In this document: in pieces, positions 34,224 through 43,545 of the stretch
Layout: the number at the start of each line of letters is the position of its first letter
Numbering within the stretch: the first letter of the stretch is position 1
From: Candidatus Flexifilum affinis
GTDB lineage: Bacteria; Chloroflexota; Anaerolineae; Aggregatilineales; Phototrophicaceae
DNA length: 64,000 nucleotides
Direction: 5' to 3'
Assembly: GCA_016713325.1 (NCBI GenBank)
Contig: JADJPJ010000025.1
Coordinates: 51,250 to 115,249 of the forward strand
Translations under genes and position numbers: made by a program
Notes under the pieces: generated by a model
What the model was told of the DNA's origin: nothing
Database searches by the model: none
The model's input: the letters and a program-made list of their open reading frames with translations, nothing else

Positions 34224-36392
34224 TTATGCAGGCGAGAAGCCGGGGAAATCTACGGGCAGGCGGAGGGTGACGGACGTGCCCTCATTCAGCCGGCTCTTGA
34301 CGGCGATTGTCCCGCCATGCGCGGTGATCGCCGTCTGGGCGATGGTCAGCCCCAGACCCAGGCCGCTGACCTCGCCAATATTGGTGCCGCGGAAGAATGG
34401 CTCGAACACGCGCGGCAGCTCCGCTTCCGGGATGCCGATGCCCCGATCGGCGACCACCGCGACCACCTGATCGCCCTCGCGAGTCAGGGTGATCGCAATC
34501 GTGCTGTCAAGCGGCGAAAACTGCACCGCATTGCCAAGCACCTGCGTGACCGCTGCGTGCAGCGTCGTGTAGTCGGCGCTAAGCGGAATCGCCTCCGACA
34601 CATGCAGGTTGAAGGTCTGCGGGAAGCCGCGCAGGGCTCGCTGCTGCTCGATGCATTCGGTGAACAGCGCTTCCAGCGTGAACGTCCCCGAGCGAATCTT
34701 CTGGGGGATCAGGCGGTCGCCGATCACGTTGGAGATGGTGTCGAGCATATTGGTGATGCGTCGGGTTTCACTCTGCACCGACTCGGAGTGTCTGGCGCGC
34801 TGCTCCGGGGTCATGCGCTCGGTATAACGCGTGAGCATCTCACTCGACGTCTGGATGACGGACAGCGGTGTGCGGAACTCATGGGCGATGCGCACCATCA
34901 TGCGATTCTTGAGATCGCTGAGTTCGTGCTCTTTGGCCAGGGCCGCTTCCAGGCGCTCCCGCTCGATACTCATCTTCTCCAGCGTGCGCTGCTCGCTGAT
35001 GTCGCGCGCAACCGCCACGATGCCGATGGGTTCCCTCTGCTCATTGGTCACGGCTGCGCCGGAAGATTCAACCCACAGTAACTGGCCGTCGGCGCGTATC
35101 AGGCGAAAGCGGATATAGCTGCTGATCTCCTTCCAGTCGCGAATCTGACCGAGCATCTCACCGATGGGCGTCAGATCGTCCTGACAAATGAAGCGAAGGG
35201 CCGACTGACCTATCACCGCTTCCGGCGCATAGCCCAGCGTCCGTGCGAATGACGCACTGGCATAGCGGATGACTGTCTGGGCGTCCATGAGGACGATGAT
35301 GTCGCGCGTGTAGTCGTTGATCGCCCGCAGTTGTTCTTCGCTCTGGCGGAGCTGTTCGCGCAGTCGGACGGCCTCGGTGATGTCGCGCGCGATCAGCAGC
35401 CGGCCGACGTCTTTCCCGCGACTGCCGCGGATCGGCTCAAAACGGAGGCTGAGCGTGCGCACTCCCTCCGGCTGCGAGACGACCCGCTCGACTTCGACCT
35501 GCCCTAGACCTGGAGCGAGTTCTGATTGAAGCCTCCAGTCCGGGAAAACGGCGTCGATAGACAGGCCGACGGCCTGGGCTTCGTCCATGCCGGCCCATTT
35601 TCGCGCAGTCAGATTCAACTCCGCAATCCGGTTCACCATATCCAGCACAATAACCGCATCGCTCAGGTTTTCGAGAAGACGATCGCGCGCCACGGGGAGA
35701 ATATCAAACGTGCGATAGCGGAAGATCCCCCAGAAGACAGGGATCAGGCCGATGCTGAAGGCCAGCGGCGCCGGATTTCGCTGCCCGAAGATGGTTGTAC
35801 CGGAAGCGAACAGCACGATGTAGGTGGCAAGGCCCAAGGTAACGCCAAGGAAGGCATAAATGACGCGCTTGCGCTCGTGTCCATAGCTCACCCGATAGTA
35901 CCGAGCCAGACCCACGAGCGCCCAACTCATCAGCAGATAGACATAGCCTATCGCGAGATTGGCGCCCAATCCAAACTCGTGGTACACGGCGTTGTAGGGA
36001 GGCTGTTCGATAAAGATCGTCTGACTGAAAAACCACTGATGCTGATCGTTGGTCAACACGAGAAGCACAAACCCGAGCGCCGGGATGAGCACGACCGCAT
36101 AGGCCCGGCGCCAGGGTCTCCTGGCCATACGGGCCACCATCTGAAGCGTGAGGTACCCCGCCAGAAACGGCGGAATCCACTGCATGCTGTCCCAGAAGAC
36201 TTTCTGAGCACGATCGGGGTTGATCACTTCAAGAAGGTAGGCGACGAGCCAGAGCGCCATGAGGCCGCATAGTCTCCAGACGACGTTTGCTCCGGCGACC
36301 CGCGAATGGGTGAACGTCAGCGCAGACATGCTCGACAGGAGTACGATGCAAACGATGGTGAAATAGAGGAGCGCAGTTTCCTGAGGCGACAT
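34224..36392 (-). CDS. Orphan sensor histidine kinase with 7TM and PAS domains
   Basis: A 722-residue kinase. Residues 1-225 contain seven predicted transmembrane helices (the HisKA_7TM type). A PAS-like domain lies at about 240-350, a second PAS at 365-480, a coiled linker, HisKA with the H-box AHEFRTPLS near residue 507, and an HATPase with NAVQFSP, DRGIGIP and GLGLGLTIA motifs. No response regulator is adjacent. A sequence matching the putative ArsR operator lies about 170 bp upstream of its start, which hints at a link to the arsenic cluster. The signal is unknown. Confidence 0.9.
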   Translation of the reverse strand: MSPQETALLYFTIVCIVLLSSMSALTFTHSRVAGANVVWRLCGLMALWLVAYLLEVINPDRAQKVFWDSMQWIPPFLAGYLTLQMVARMARRPWRRAYAVVLIPALGFVLLVLTNDQHQWFFSQTIFIEQPPYNAVYHEFGLGANLAIGYVYLLMSWALVGLARYYRVSYGHERKRVIYAFLGVTLGLATYIVLFASGTTIFGQRNPAPLAFSIGLIPVFWGIFRYRTFDILPVARDRLLENLSDAVIVLDMVNRIAELNLTARKWAGMDEAQAVGLSIDAVFPDWRLQSELAPGLGQVEVERVVSQPEGVRTLSLRFEPIRGSRGKDVGRLLIARDITEAVRLREQLRQSEEQLRAINDYTRDIIVLMDAQTVIRYASASFARTLGYAPEAVIGQSALRFICQDDLTPIGEMLGQIRDWKEISSYIRFRLIRADGQLLWVESSGAAVTNEQREPIGIVAVARDISEQRTLEKMSIERERLEAALAKEHELSDLKNRMMVRIAHEFRTPLSVIQTSSEMLTRYTERMTPEQRARHSESVQSETRRITNMLDTISNVIGDRLIPQKIRSGTFTLEALFTECIEQQRALRGFPQTFNLHVSEAIPLSADYTTLHAAVTQVLGNAVQFSPLDSTIAITLTREGDQVVAVVADRGIGIPEAELPRVFEPFFRGTNIGEVSGLGLGLTIAQTAITAHGGTIAVKSRLNEGTSVTLRLPVDFPGFSPA

Positions 36393-36563
36393 ACCCCGCC
36401 TGCAACCGAAGAGAGTTCAATGAGTCCGTCATGCATTTTGAGTATAACTGAGAAACAGGATAGCGATCCTTGGGATGTGTTCCTGGTGCATCAAGAGGCC
36501 GCTTCGCGACATCGCGGCCGGGGGTTCGGGGAACAAATCTCGTCCCGAGCGCTACCTGTGCGC

Positions 36564-36589
36564 CATATATTGAAATGTCTCGATGCATG
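36564..36589. promoter_or_regulatory. Second ArsR-like operator
   Basis: The 26 bases from CATATATTGAAATGTCTCGA onward match the reverse complement of the site at 37054-37079 at 21 of 26 positions. It lies between the downstream end of arsR and the histidine kinase gene. Confidence 0.6.
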
Positions 36590-36610
36590 CGCCCGGTGAA
36601 GGTGGTCTGA

Positions 36611-36989
36611 CTACCGGCCGGTGTTGTTAAGCAGCATCAGCAGGCCCTGCATGGCGGTGAGCATCGATGTGTTGAGCCGGTGCATCAACCAGACGCCGCG
36701 CGGCTTCGGAAGCGATCAGCTCGGCGTCGCGCAGCACCTTGAGATGATGGGAGATCGTCGGCTGGCTCAGGTCGAAGTGCGCCTCGATGTCGCAGCCGCA
36801 AATTTGGCCCCCGCCCTGGCTGATCAGGTCGATCATTTGCAGGCGGATCGGGTTGCTGAGTGCCTTGAAGGCCAGTGCGAACTGCTCTGACTCCGTATCT
36901 CCCAGGCGTAAGCTAAGGTCCGGATTACACACCTTGCCATCTTCCTGAAGGGGCGTCATAAGTTCGGGAGTCGCTGCCAAGGTGTTCAT
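36611..36989 (-). CDS. arsR: ArsR family metalloregulator, frameshifted near C-terminus
   Basis: A winged-helix repressor of the ArsR/SmtB type with FKALSNPIRLQMIDLI, DLSQPTISHHLKVLRDAELI and a CxC in GGQICGCDIE at the position of the arsenite-sensing CVC motif. The main frame ends abnormally after SEA. Removing one base near 36701 gives the expected wing RGVWLMHRLNTSML and a stop at 36611-36613. The gene is divergent from the thioredoxin-like, permease and ACR3 genes and should repress them until As(III) binds. Confidence 0.85.
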
Positions 36990-37053
36990 TTCAGCTCCAA
37001 TTGACTCACTGCCGATAACATATTGTACAAGCAAATACTGGCATTTAGCGCGG

Positions 37054-37079
37054 AATACATAGAAACATTTCGATATATG
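37054..37079. promoter_or_regulatory. ArsR operator in the ars divergent promoter
   Basis: An imperfect inverted repeat, ATACATAGAAA facing TTTCGATATAT around a two-base centre, lies 65 bp upstream of the arsR start. This layout is typical of ArsR-family operators. Confidence 0.7.
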
Positions 37080-37202
37080 TCTTCTGTCACCCGCCACAAA
37101 TGACGTTCGGCAATGCACTGTGTCTGCCGGCGGGTGCTAGACTGAAATCAGTTCGCTGTAACAGACGGCAATCGATGCCGCCGTGAAAGGCATATTAAAA
37201 CC

Positions 37203-37454
37203 ATGATCACGATCAAAATTCTCGGTTCCGGCTGCGCCAACTGCAAGCGGCTGGAACAGGAAGTCAGGGATGCGCTGGCCGACAGCCCGATCGAACATGA
37301 GATCGTCAAAGTCACCGAGTATGAAGACATCATGGCCTATGGCATCCTGAGCACACCCGGTTTGGTCATGGACGAGAAGGTGTTCTCCGCAGGCCGTATC
37401 CCGAAGCGTCAGCAAATCGTCGAGTGGGCAACACAGCTCGAAGCAGGCAAGTAG
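37203..37454 (+). CDS. Small thioredoxin-like redox protein
   Basis: An 83-residue glutaredoxin/thioredoxin-fold protein with the redox motif CANC near residue 11 and the cis-Pro in STPGLVMDEKVFSAGRIP. It belongs to the redox-active disulfide protein 2 group, which is commonly found with ArsP-type permeases. It would supply thiol reduction in the cytoplasm, perhaps for arsenic handling. It is 30 nt upstream of the permease gene and likely co-transcribed. Confidence 0.88.
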   Translation: MITIKILGSGCANCKRLEQEVRDALADSPIEHEIVKVTEYEDIMAYGILSTPGLVMDEKVFSAGRIPKRQQIVEWATQLEAGK

Positions 37455-37484
37455 TCGACAGATGGGTTCGAGAGGACGTGATAC

Positions 37485-38537
37485 ATGCGTTTGTCCCGCT
37501 TCATGACGGTTCACGAGGATCGCCCGGCATTCGTCATCGTGGGGATATTAGCGGTCGTCTGGGGTGTTGTGTATAACAACCTTCAGCCGATTGCCGACTG
37601 GTTGACCTACTCTCTGCTCGGTCTCAGCCCTACCAGTCCAATCGGCGAAGCGCTCAATTTCTTCGTCTACGACGTGCCAAAGCTCCTGCTCCTGCTGTCC
37701 GGCATGATCTTCCTCATCACCCTGCTGCAAACCTTCATCGATACCGAGAAAGTGCGCGCACTGGTCGAGAAGCGCGGTGAGGGGATCGGCAATGTCATGG
37801 CTTCGCTGTTCGGGGCCATCACGCCGTTCTGTTCCTGCTCTTCAGTACCGCTGTTCATCGGCTTTGTTCAGGCCGGTATCCCCCTGGGCATCACATTTTC
37901 GTTCCTGATCACCTCACCGATCATGAACGAGGTTGCCTTTGTGATGCTTCTGGGATTATTCGGCTGGGAAGTCGCCCTGCTCTACCTGGCATCCGGCGTG
38001 ATCATCGGCGTGATCGCCGGGCTGGTGCTAGGGCGGCTGAAGCTTGAACGATACGTCGAACCCTTTGTCTATCAGATCCGAGCGAAGCGCGTCCAGACCG
38101 GCGTCGAGGCGAGCAAGCAGACGTGGGTGGAACGCTTCGGGCAGGCTGCCGATAGCACCCGTGAGATTGTCGGCAAAGTCTGGCTGTTCGTCATCATCGG
38201 CATTGGCATCGGCGCGTTCATCCACGGTTTTGTTCCTGAGGACGCGCTCACCGGCATCATGGGGGAAGACGCATGGTGGTCGGTGCCCGCGGCGGTGCTG
38301 CTGGGCATCCCGTTGTACTCCAATGCGGCCGGAGTCATCCCGGTCATCAGTGCGCTGCTGGGCAAAGGCGCAGCCCTGGGAACCGCGCTGGCCTTCATGA
38401 TGTCGGTGGTTGCCCTCAGCCTGCCGGAAATGATCATCCTGCGCAAGGTCTTGAAGCCGCGCCTGATCGCCATTTTTGTCACGGTTGTGGCCGTGGGCAT
38501 CGTCATCACGGGATACTTGTTCAATCTGGTGGTCTAG
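37485..38537 (+). CDS. arsP: ArsP/YraQ-family permease
   Basis: A 350-residue membrane protein with about eight to ten transmembrane segments and the diagnostic TPFCSCSSVPLFIGF loop, followed by TSPIMNEVAF and PLYSNAAGVIPV. ArsP proteins export trivalent organoarsenicals; other members of the family have no known cargo. Position between a thioredoxin-like gene and ACR3 under an ArsR-type operator supports an arsenic role. Confidence 0.87.
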   Translation: MRLSRFMTVHEDRPAFVIVGILAVVWGVVYNNLQPIADWLTYSLLGLSPTSPIGEALNFFVYDVPKLLLLLSGMIFLITLLQTFIDTEKVRALVEKRGEGIGNVMASLFGAITPFCSCSSVPLFIGFVQAGIPLGITFSFLITSPIMNEVAFVMLLGLFGWEVALLYLASGVIIGVIAGLVLGRLKLERYVEPFVYQIRAKRVQTGVEASKQTWVERFGQAADSTREIVGKVWLFVIIGIGIGAFIHGFVPEDALTGIMGEDAWWSVPAAVLLGIPLYSNAAGVIPVISALLGKGAALGTALAFMMSVVALSLPEMIILRKVLKPRLIAIFVTVVAVGIVITGYLFNLVV

Positions 38538-38654
38538 CAGTTCGCTTCATGAGGTTTAGTACAACACGCAATCCGTGAGCGGAAAGTTGTGCGCCAAAGC
38601 AAGGAAGCGCCGCTCAACGGTACGGAACACGGTTACTCGAAGGAGAAACACGGA

Positions 38655-39809
38655 ATGACTTCTCAATCAGCAGGCGTTCAGGCACAGACGAACAGCGTCT
38701 TTGGACGCTTGTCCGTGCTGGATCGCTTTTTGCCCCTCTGGATTTTTGCGGCGATGGCCCTCGGCATCGCCCTCGGTAAGTTAATTCCATCCCTGGGACC
38801 AGCGCTCGAGTCAGTGAAGCTGGACACGGTGTCTCTGCCGATCGCCATCGGCCTGCTGTGGATGATGTACCCGGTGCTGGCGAAGGTCAAATACGGGAAG
38901 ATGCCGGAAGTCGCGGCCAACTGGAAAATGTCCGGCACGTCGCTGATCCTGAACTGGGTGGTCGGACCGGCGCTGATGTTCATCCTGGCCTGGCTGCTGC
39001 TGCCCGATCACCCGGAGTATCGCACCGGACTGATCCTGGTCGGTCTGGCGCGCTGCATCGCCATGGTGCTGATCTGGAACATGCTGGCCTGCGGCGACAG
39101 CGAATACGCCGCGGTGCTGGTGGCGATCAACTCCGTCTTTCAGATCGTGATGTACACCGTGCTCGGCTACTTCTACCTGACGATTGTGCCGCAGTGGCTG
39201 GGCGGGACGGCGGTCGCGCTGGATGTATCGATGGGGGAGATCGCCAAGAGCGTGCTGATTTTCCTGGGTATACCCCTGGCCGCCGGCTTTCTGACGCGGC
39301 TGATTCTCACGCGCGCGAAGGGTGAGGAATGGTACGAGACGAAATTCGTGCCGCGCCTGTCACCAACAGCGATCATCGGACTGCTGTTCACCATCGTGAT
39401 GATGTTCTCGCTCAAAGGGGAAGTCATTCTTGAGCGGCCGCTGGATGTGGTGCGGATCGCGCTGCCGCTACTGGCTTACTTCGTCATCATGTTCAGCCTA
39501 TCGTTCGGACTCTCCTACCTGCTCAAGTTTCCTTACGCGGATACGGCGACGATTTCGTTTACGGCGACGGGCAACAACTTCGAACTGGCGATTGCCGTGG
39601 CCATCGGCGTTTTCGGTTTAGCGTCTGGCGAGGCGCTGGCCACCGTGGTCGGGCCTTTGATCGAGGTGCCGGCGCTGATCGGCCTGGTGTATCTGTCGCT
39701 GTGGCTGGGACGCCGTCTCTATCCTGGCGATCCACTCTGGAAGCAGACGGGATCGACCGCAAGACGGGCACAGCCCGACAGACCGTTGAACGCCAGAGGC
39801 GCCAAGTGA
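38655..39809 (+). CDS. acr3: ACR3-type arsenite efflux transporter
   Basis: A 384-residue carrier with about ten transmembrane helices. It has the ACR3 signature ARCIAMVLIWNMLACGD containing the essential Cys, and FTATGNNFELAIAVAIGVFG. It exports As(OH)3 using the proton gradient. AGGAG lies 11 nt before ATG 38655; an in-frame upstream extension is not supported. It completes the cluster arsR, thioredoxin-like, arsP, acr3; no arsC reductase is seen here. Confidence 0.93.
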   Translation: MTSQSAGVQAQTNSVFGRLSVLDRFLPLWIFAAMALGIALGKLIPSLGPALESVKLDTVSLPIAIGLLWMMYPVLAKVKYGKMPEVAANWKMSGTSLILNWVVGPALMFILAWLLLPDHPEYRTGLILVGLARCIAMVLIWNMLACGDSEYAAVLVAINSVFQIVMYTVLGYFYLTIVPQWLGGTAVALDVSMGEIAKSVLIFLGIPLAAGFLTRLILTRAKGEEWYETKFVPRLSPTAIIGLLFTIVMMFSLKGEVILERPLDVVRIALPLLAYFVIMFSLSFGLSYLLKFPYADTATISFTATGNNFELAIAVAIGVFGLASGEALATVVGPLIEVPALIGLVYLSLWLGRRLYPGDPLWKQTGSTARRAQPDRPLNARGAK

Positions 39810-39838
39810 ATTGGCGGTGAAGTCGCTGCCGGTTGGCG

Positions 39839-40480
39839 TCAGGAGAGAATCTGCGCGCGCAGCCCGGCGACGAAATCGTTCTTGCCGCCCTGGGCCGGAT
39901 GACGAATCTTGGCACAGGGGATGCCCATCGCCGTCAGCAGGCCGTGGCCGACGTTGCCGACGGCGATGATCCTGGCCGGTGCGTAGAGATCCAGCAGGGC
40001 GTGGAGGAACGGCTCGCCGGTCTTCACTTCGCCGGCGCGCGGCTTGCGGTTGGTCAGCGGCTTGCCGGGCAGATGCGGATGAAACGGAAATGCGGCCCAG
40101 ACCAGCGGCACGACGCCCAGCTCCAGAAGCACGGTCCAGAGAATGGTGGCGGTCTGCTCGCCCTGGATGGCTTCAAACCCTGGCTCCGGCACGTCCTGGT
40201 AGCCCCGGCTCACCCCAAGCATGTCGAGCGACGGGACGCCCTCGACCAGAAGGCGCCGGCTGACCATGGGTACGCCGGTCAGGCGCATGCCGCGGTAGCC
40301 CGGCGCTTCGGCGATCAGGGCGATGCTCGTGCGGCGCTCGGCGTGCTGCTCCAGGTAGCGGGTCAGGTTGGCGCGACGCAGGGCGGTATAAGGATTGTCA
40401 CCCGCCGCAACCTGATTGGTGGCGTGGGGCGCGGTCGGGGTGTGTGACAGGCGCTCGACAAACGAAGCAATGGAGTCCAT
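39839..40480 (-). CDS. Uracil-DNA glycosylase superfamily protein
   Basis: A 213-residue protein with the fold signature of the uracil-DNA glycosylase superfamily. Motif 1 is IALIAEAPGYRGMRLTG, a central strand is VVPLVWAAFPFHPH, and the C-terminal substrate loop is IRHPAQGGKNDF. It would remove damaged bases from DNA or be a divergent member of unknown activity. It is convergent with acr3 and unrelated to arsenic in function as far as I can tell. Confidence 0.75.
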   Translation of the reverse strand: MDSIASFVERLSHTPTAPHATNQVAAGDNPYTALRRANLTRYLEQHAERRTSIALIAEAPGYRGMRLTGVPMVSRRLLVEGVPSLDMLGVSRGYQDVPEPGFEAIQGEQTATILWTVLLELGVVPLVWAAFPFHPHLPGKPLTNRKPRAGEVKTGEPFLHALLDLYAPARIIAVGNVGHGLLTAMGIPCAKIRHPAQGGKNDFVAGLRAQILS

Positions 40481-40501
40481 GAGAGGTTCTCCGACTGAGT
40501 G

Positions 40502-41167
40502 CTACTTCACCGCGACGCCGGCGATGTGCGGGCCGACGATCGGGAAGTCCACGCGGAAGTGTTCGAGATGGACGTGACTGAAACCGGCGTGCTGGATGGC
40601 CACCCAGGTCTCGCGGTCCGGGTGGCAGCCGTCACCGACGGTGCGCCAGATCGGCTTGATGATCTGCTGGAAGCGGCGGAGGGCGCTTTCTCGCGGGGCG
40701 GCGACGTGCTCAATGAAGACGAAGCGGCCGCCCGGTTTGAGGGCGCGGCGGATCTCCTGGAGCGCGCGGTGCGGGTCGCCCACCGAACAGAGCACGCGCG
40801 TGCTGACGACGGCGTCCAGGCTCTCGTCAGGCACGCCCAGGTCCTCCGCGGCGCCCTCGCGCAGGTCGATAGTCAAACCAAGGCGCGCCGCCTCTCGCTC
40901 GACGTAAGGGAACATGGCCGGGTTGGGCTCCAGCCCGATCCAGCGCACGTCGCGCGAATAGTAGGGCAGGTTTGGGCCGGTGCCGGGACCGATCTCCAGC
41001 ACGTCGCCATGCAGGTCGGCCAGGAGCGCGCGACGGTAATCCTCGTAGGGTCCTTGATTGACGCTGCTCTCCGAGGCTATCGCCCGCGCGAAGAGCCGCT
41101 GATACAGGCTTCCACGCCGGCGGGGGAGTGTCGCTGCCGGACGTCCGTTGCCCGATTCTGTGACCAT
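40502..41167 (-). CDS. Class I SAM-dependent methyltransferase (UbiE-like)
   Basis: A 221-residue methyltransferase with SAM motif VLEIGPGTGPNLPYY, the acidic loop IGLEPNPAM, and later motifs STRVLCSVGDP and LKPGGRFVFIEHV. The layout resembles METTL7/UbiE-type enzymes that act on small molecules. It lacks the conserved cysteines I would expect in an ArsM arsenite methyltransferase, so an arsenic role is not supported. ATG 41167 is used; the upstream extension has no ribosome binding site. Confidence 0.78.
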   Translation of the reverse strand: MVTESGNGRPAATLPRRRGSLYQRLFARAIASESSVNQGPYEDYRRALLADLHGDVLEIGPGTGPNLPYYSRDVRWIGLEPNPAMFPYVEREAARLGLTIDLREGAAEDLGVPDESLDAVVSTRVLCSVGDPHRALQEIRRALKPGGRFVFIEHVAAPRESALRRFQQIIKPIWRTVGDGCHPDRETWVAIQHAGFSHVHLEHFRVDFPIVGPHIAGVAVK

Positions 41168-41387
41168 GCCATCTCCGGGTGACTCACACTTCGACAGAGG
41201 GGGTTGCAAGCGGTTGTTGGCTGCTGAAACGAACCCTCGACTCAGTATAGCCGGGGATATTCTGGCTGTCGATGCGCGGGGTCGACGCATGGTTGTCGCC
41301 TGGACAACAGAAAACGCACCGGAGCGCTGGCAGAACCAGCGCCCCGATGCGTCACGAAAGCGTGTCGGGCATTGCCAGACCCGTCGA

Positions 41388-41970
41388 TTACCGGCCGTGG
41401 TGGCCGCGATGATGATTCATGTTCGAGCCGCCCATCATGCCGCCCATGTGGCCCATCCCGCTCATCATGCCCTGACGCATGCCCGGCATCATTGCGGCGT
41501 CTTCGCCCATCATCGGGCAATCGGCGTTGGGCCATTCGCATACCCATGCCCATGCCACAGCTCTCGCCCATCGCCATCATGGGCATCTGACCCAGGTTGT
41601 CGTGCATCCAGGCCAGGTGCTCATCGGCCTGTTCCTGCGTGATCACGCCCGCTTCTACCATGGCGTTCACATGCTCGGTCATGGTGGCGGTGGCCGCCTC
41701 ATAGACGGCGTCGAGTTCGATGCCCTGGGCCTCGGCGATTGCTTCCAGCGTCTGGCCGGATCGCAGCGCGGTCCAGAGCGCCTCGGCATCCATGTCAAGG
41801 GCCTCGGCAACGGCCGACCACATCGTCGGGCCCGATCCCATCATGCCTTCGTGGCGCCAGCCAAAACCGGGCGCGGTATCCTGTGCCAGCACCCCGGAGG
41901 CGCCGACGGCGATCGCCCCGATCAAAAGGACCACGAGGACCAGAGCGAGCGGTTTTCGATTGGACATCAT
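41388..41970 (-). CDS. Secreted Met/His-rich protein, frameshifted
   Basis: A signal peptide (MMSNRKPLALVLVVLLIGAIAVGASGVLAQ) leads into a region with short helical repeats (GQTLEAIAEAQG..) and then a Met-rich tail. The annotated frame turns into Arg-rich nonsense after GMGMGM. Skipping one base near 41538 yields EWPNADCPMMGEDAAMM, then GMGHMGGMMGGSNMNHH and a stop at 41388-41390. Such Met/His-rich tails bind Cu(I) or Ag(I) in other periplasmic proteins. It lies just downstream of a two-component system whose sensor is also Met-rich. Confidence 0.7.
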
Positions 41971-42079
41971 GAGGTTTTCTCCTGAATAGGCTTCGTTTCA
42001 TTCATGCCTACAGGATGCCAGACTTCGATGTAGCGTTTATGCGGCAATTGTGAGATTCGTGTGAAGCCGGCTGGCCGGA

Positions 42080-43543
42080 TCAGGTGGTGGGCAGGCACAG
42101 GGTGAAGCGCGCGCCCTGACCAAGCTTGCTCTCGACCTGCACGGTACCGCCATGGAGCTCGGCAAGCTGCCGGACGATCGCCAGGCCCAGGCCGGACCCG
42201 CCGCTGGTGCGGCTGCGGGACTTGTCCGAACGCCAGAATCGCTCGAAGAGGTGGGGGATCTCCTCGGGCGGAATGCCCGGACCGCTGTCGCTTACGGAGA
42301 GCTTGACCGCGCCCCCTTCCGCCCGACCCTCGATGATCACCACCGACTCGTTTGGACTGTAGCGCAGGGCGTTGTCCACCAGGTTGGTCATGATCTGCAT
42401 GAGACGCTCAAAATCGCCCTGCACCGGCGGCAGATCGGCGGCCACCGAGGTGCGCAGCGTGATGGATTTTTCACGGGCGCGAGGGGCCATTCTGTCCCAC
42501 ACCTGCTGCGCCAAGTCATCTATCCTGACGGGCTGCGTTTGCAGACGAAGCTGGCCCGACTCGGCCAGGGACAGCGTGCGCAGATCGGTGATCAGGCGGT
42601 TGAGCCGCAGCGTCTCCTGATGCAGGGACTGGAGTTCTTCCGGGCTGGTGGGCAGCATGCCGTCGAGCATCGCCTCGACATTGCTCTGAATGATAGACAG
42701 CGGCGTGCGCAGCTCATGCGCGATGTCGCCGATCATGTTGCGCCGTTCGGTTTCATAGTGCTGTAAGGTCTCGGCCATCTGATTGAACGTCCGGGCGACG
42801 CTGGCAATCTCGTCATGACCGTTCAGCGAGACGCGCCGGGTCAGATCCCCACCGGCGATCCCCTGCCCGGCCGAGGCAAGCCGTCGCAGTGGGCGGCTGA
42901 TCTGCATGAACAGCAGCGAACCCAGCAGCAGCGCAAGGCCGGCGGCCCCGATTCCGGCGAGCAGCGCGGCGCGGTTGATGGCGTTCAGAAAGTCGCCGGC
43001 CGGCGTCGCGGGGCTGTCAAGCGGCGTGATGATGAGCGTGCCGAGCGCACCTGATTCGCCAATGATGGGCACACCCCTGGCCAGTTCGGCAGCCGTAAGC
43101 GGGCTTCCGAGCAGCGTCTCGCCGGTATCGACCTCGACGCGGCCGTCGGACCCGGCAATGAGGATGCGATCGCTGAGTCCCATCGACATGTGCATGCCGC
43201 CCGCCTCGCCCTCGTGCTGCCGGATCTGCGCGCCCATTCCCTCCGCCATACGCCCGCCCATCATGGCGCCGCCCGACTGCCGGTAGGCCCAGGGATTGAG
43301 CAGCGCCTCTTCGACTCCTGCCCAATTGCCCGAGCGGGTGAAGTAGTCGGCGGCAACGGGGGCGAGCTGGGCCGCCCGCTGCTGGCCGGTCTGGGTGGTG
43401 TAGAGCACGAATTGATCGATAGTGGCATGGCTGATCAGCAGCACCACCGCGGCGATGCTGAAGAGGACGATCAGGACCAGCGCCCCGACCAACCGTATCC
43501 ACAGGCTGTCGGTTCGCAGGAGCAAGGTCCTTAAGCGGCTCAT
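42080..43543 (-). CDS. Sensor histidine kinase with Met/His-rich extracellular loop
   Basis: A 487-residue EnvZ/CusS-like kinase. Two transmembrane helices flank an extracellular sensor of about 150 residues. The sensor contains GGAMMGGRMAEGMGAQ and GGMHMSMG, a likely copper- or silver-binding loop. HAMP, HisKA (AHELRTPLSIIQ) and HATPase (NALRYSP, DSGPGIPPEE, GSGLGLAI) follow. ATG 43543 starts 2 nt after the stop of the response regulator gene; a TTG six bases upstream is an alternative. Metal sensing is inferred from composition. Confidence 0.88.
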   Translation of the reverse strand: MSRLRTLLLRTDSLWIRLVGALVLIVLFSIAAVVLLISHATIDQFVLYTTQTGQQRAAQLAPVAADYFTRSGNWAGVEEALLNPWAYRQSGGAMMGGRMAEGMGAQIRQHEGEAGGMHMSMGLSDRILIAGSDGRVEVDTGETLLGSPLTAAELARGVPIIGESGALGTLIITPLDSPATPAGDFLNAINRAALLAGIGAAGLALLLGSLLFMQISRPLRRLASAGQGIAGGDLTRRVSLNGHDEIASVARTFNQMAETLQHYETERRNMIGDIAHELRTPLSIIQSNVEAMLDGMLPTSPEELQSLHQETLRLNRLITDLRTLSLAESGQLRLQTQPVRIDDLAQQVWDRMAPRAREKSITLRTSVAADLPPVQGDFERLMQIMTNLVDNALRYSPNESVVIIEGRAEGGAVKLSVSDSGPGIPPEEIPHLFERFWRSDKSRSRTSGGSGLGLAIVRQLAELHGGTVQVESKLGQGARFTLCLPTT

Positions 43544-43545
43544 GG

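Noticed and set aside
37097..37110. Another copy of the TGACRTTCGTCAC motif
   Set aside because: Only the first half (TGACGTTCG) matches and no inverted arm follows.
40502..41167. ArsM arsenite methyltransferase
   Set aside because: Although close to the arsenic genes, it lacks the expected conserved cysteines and resembles UbiE/METTL7-type enzymes.
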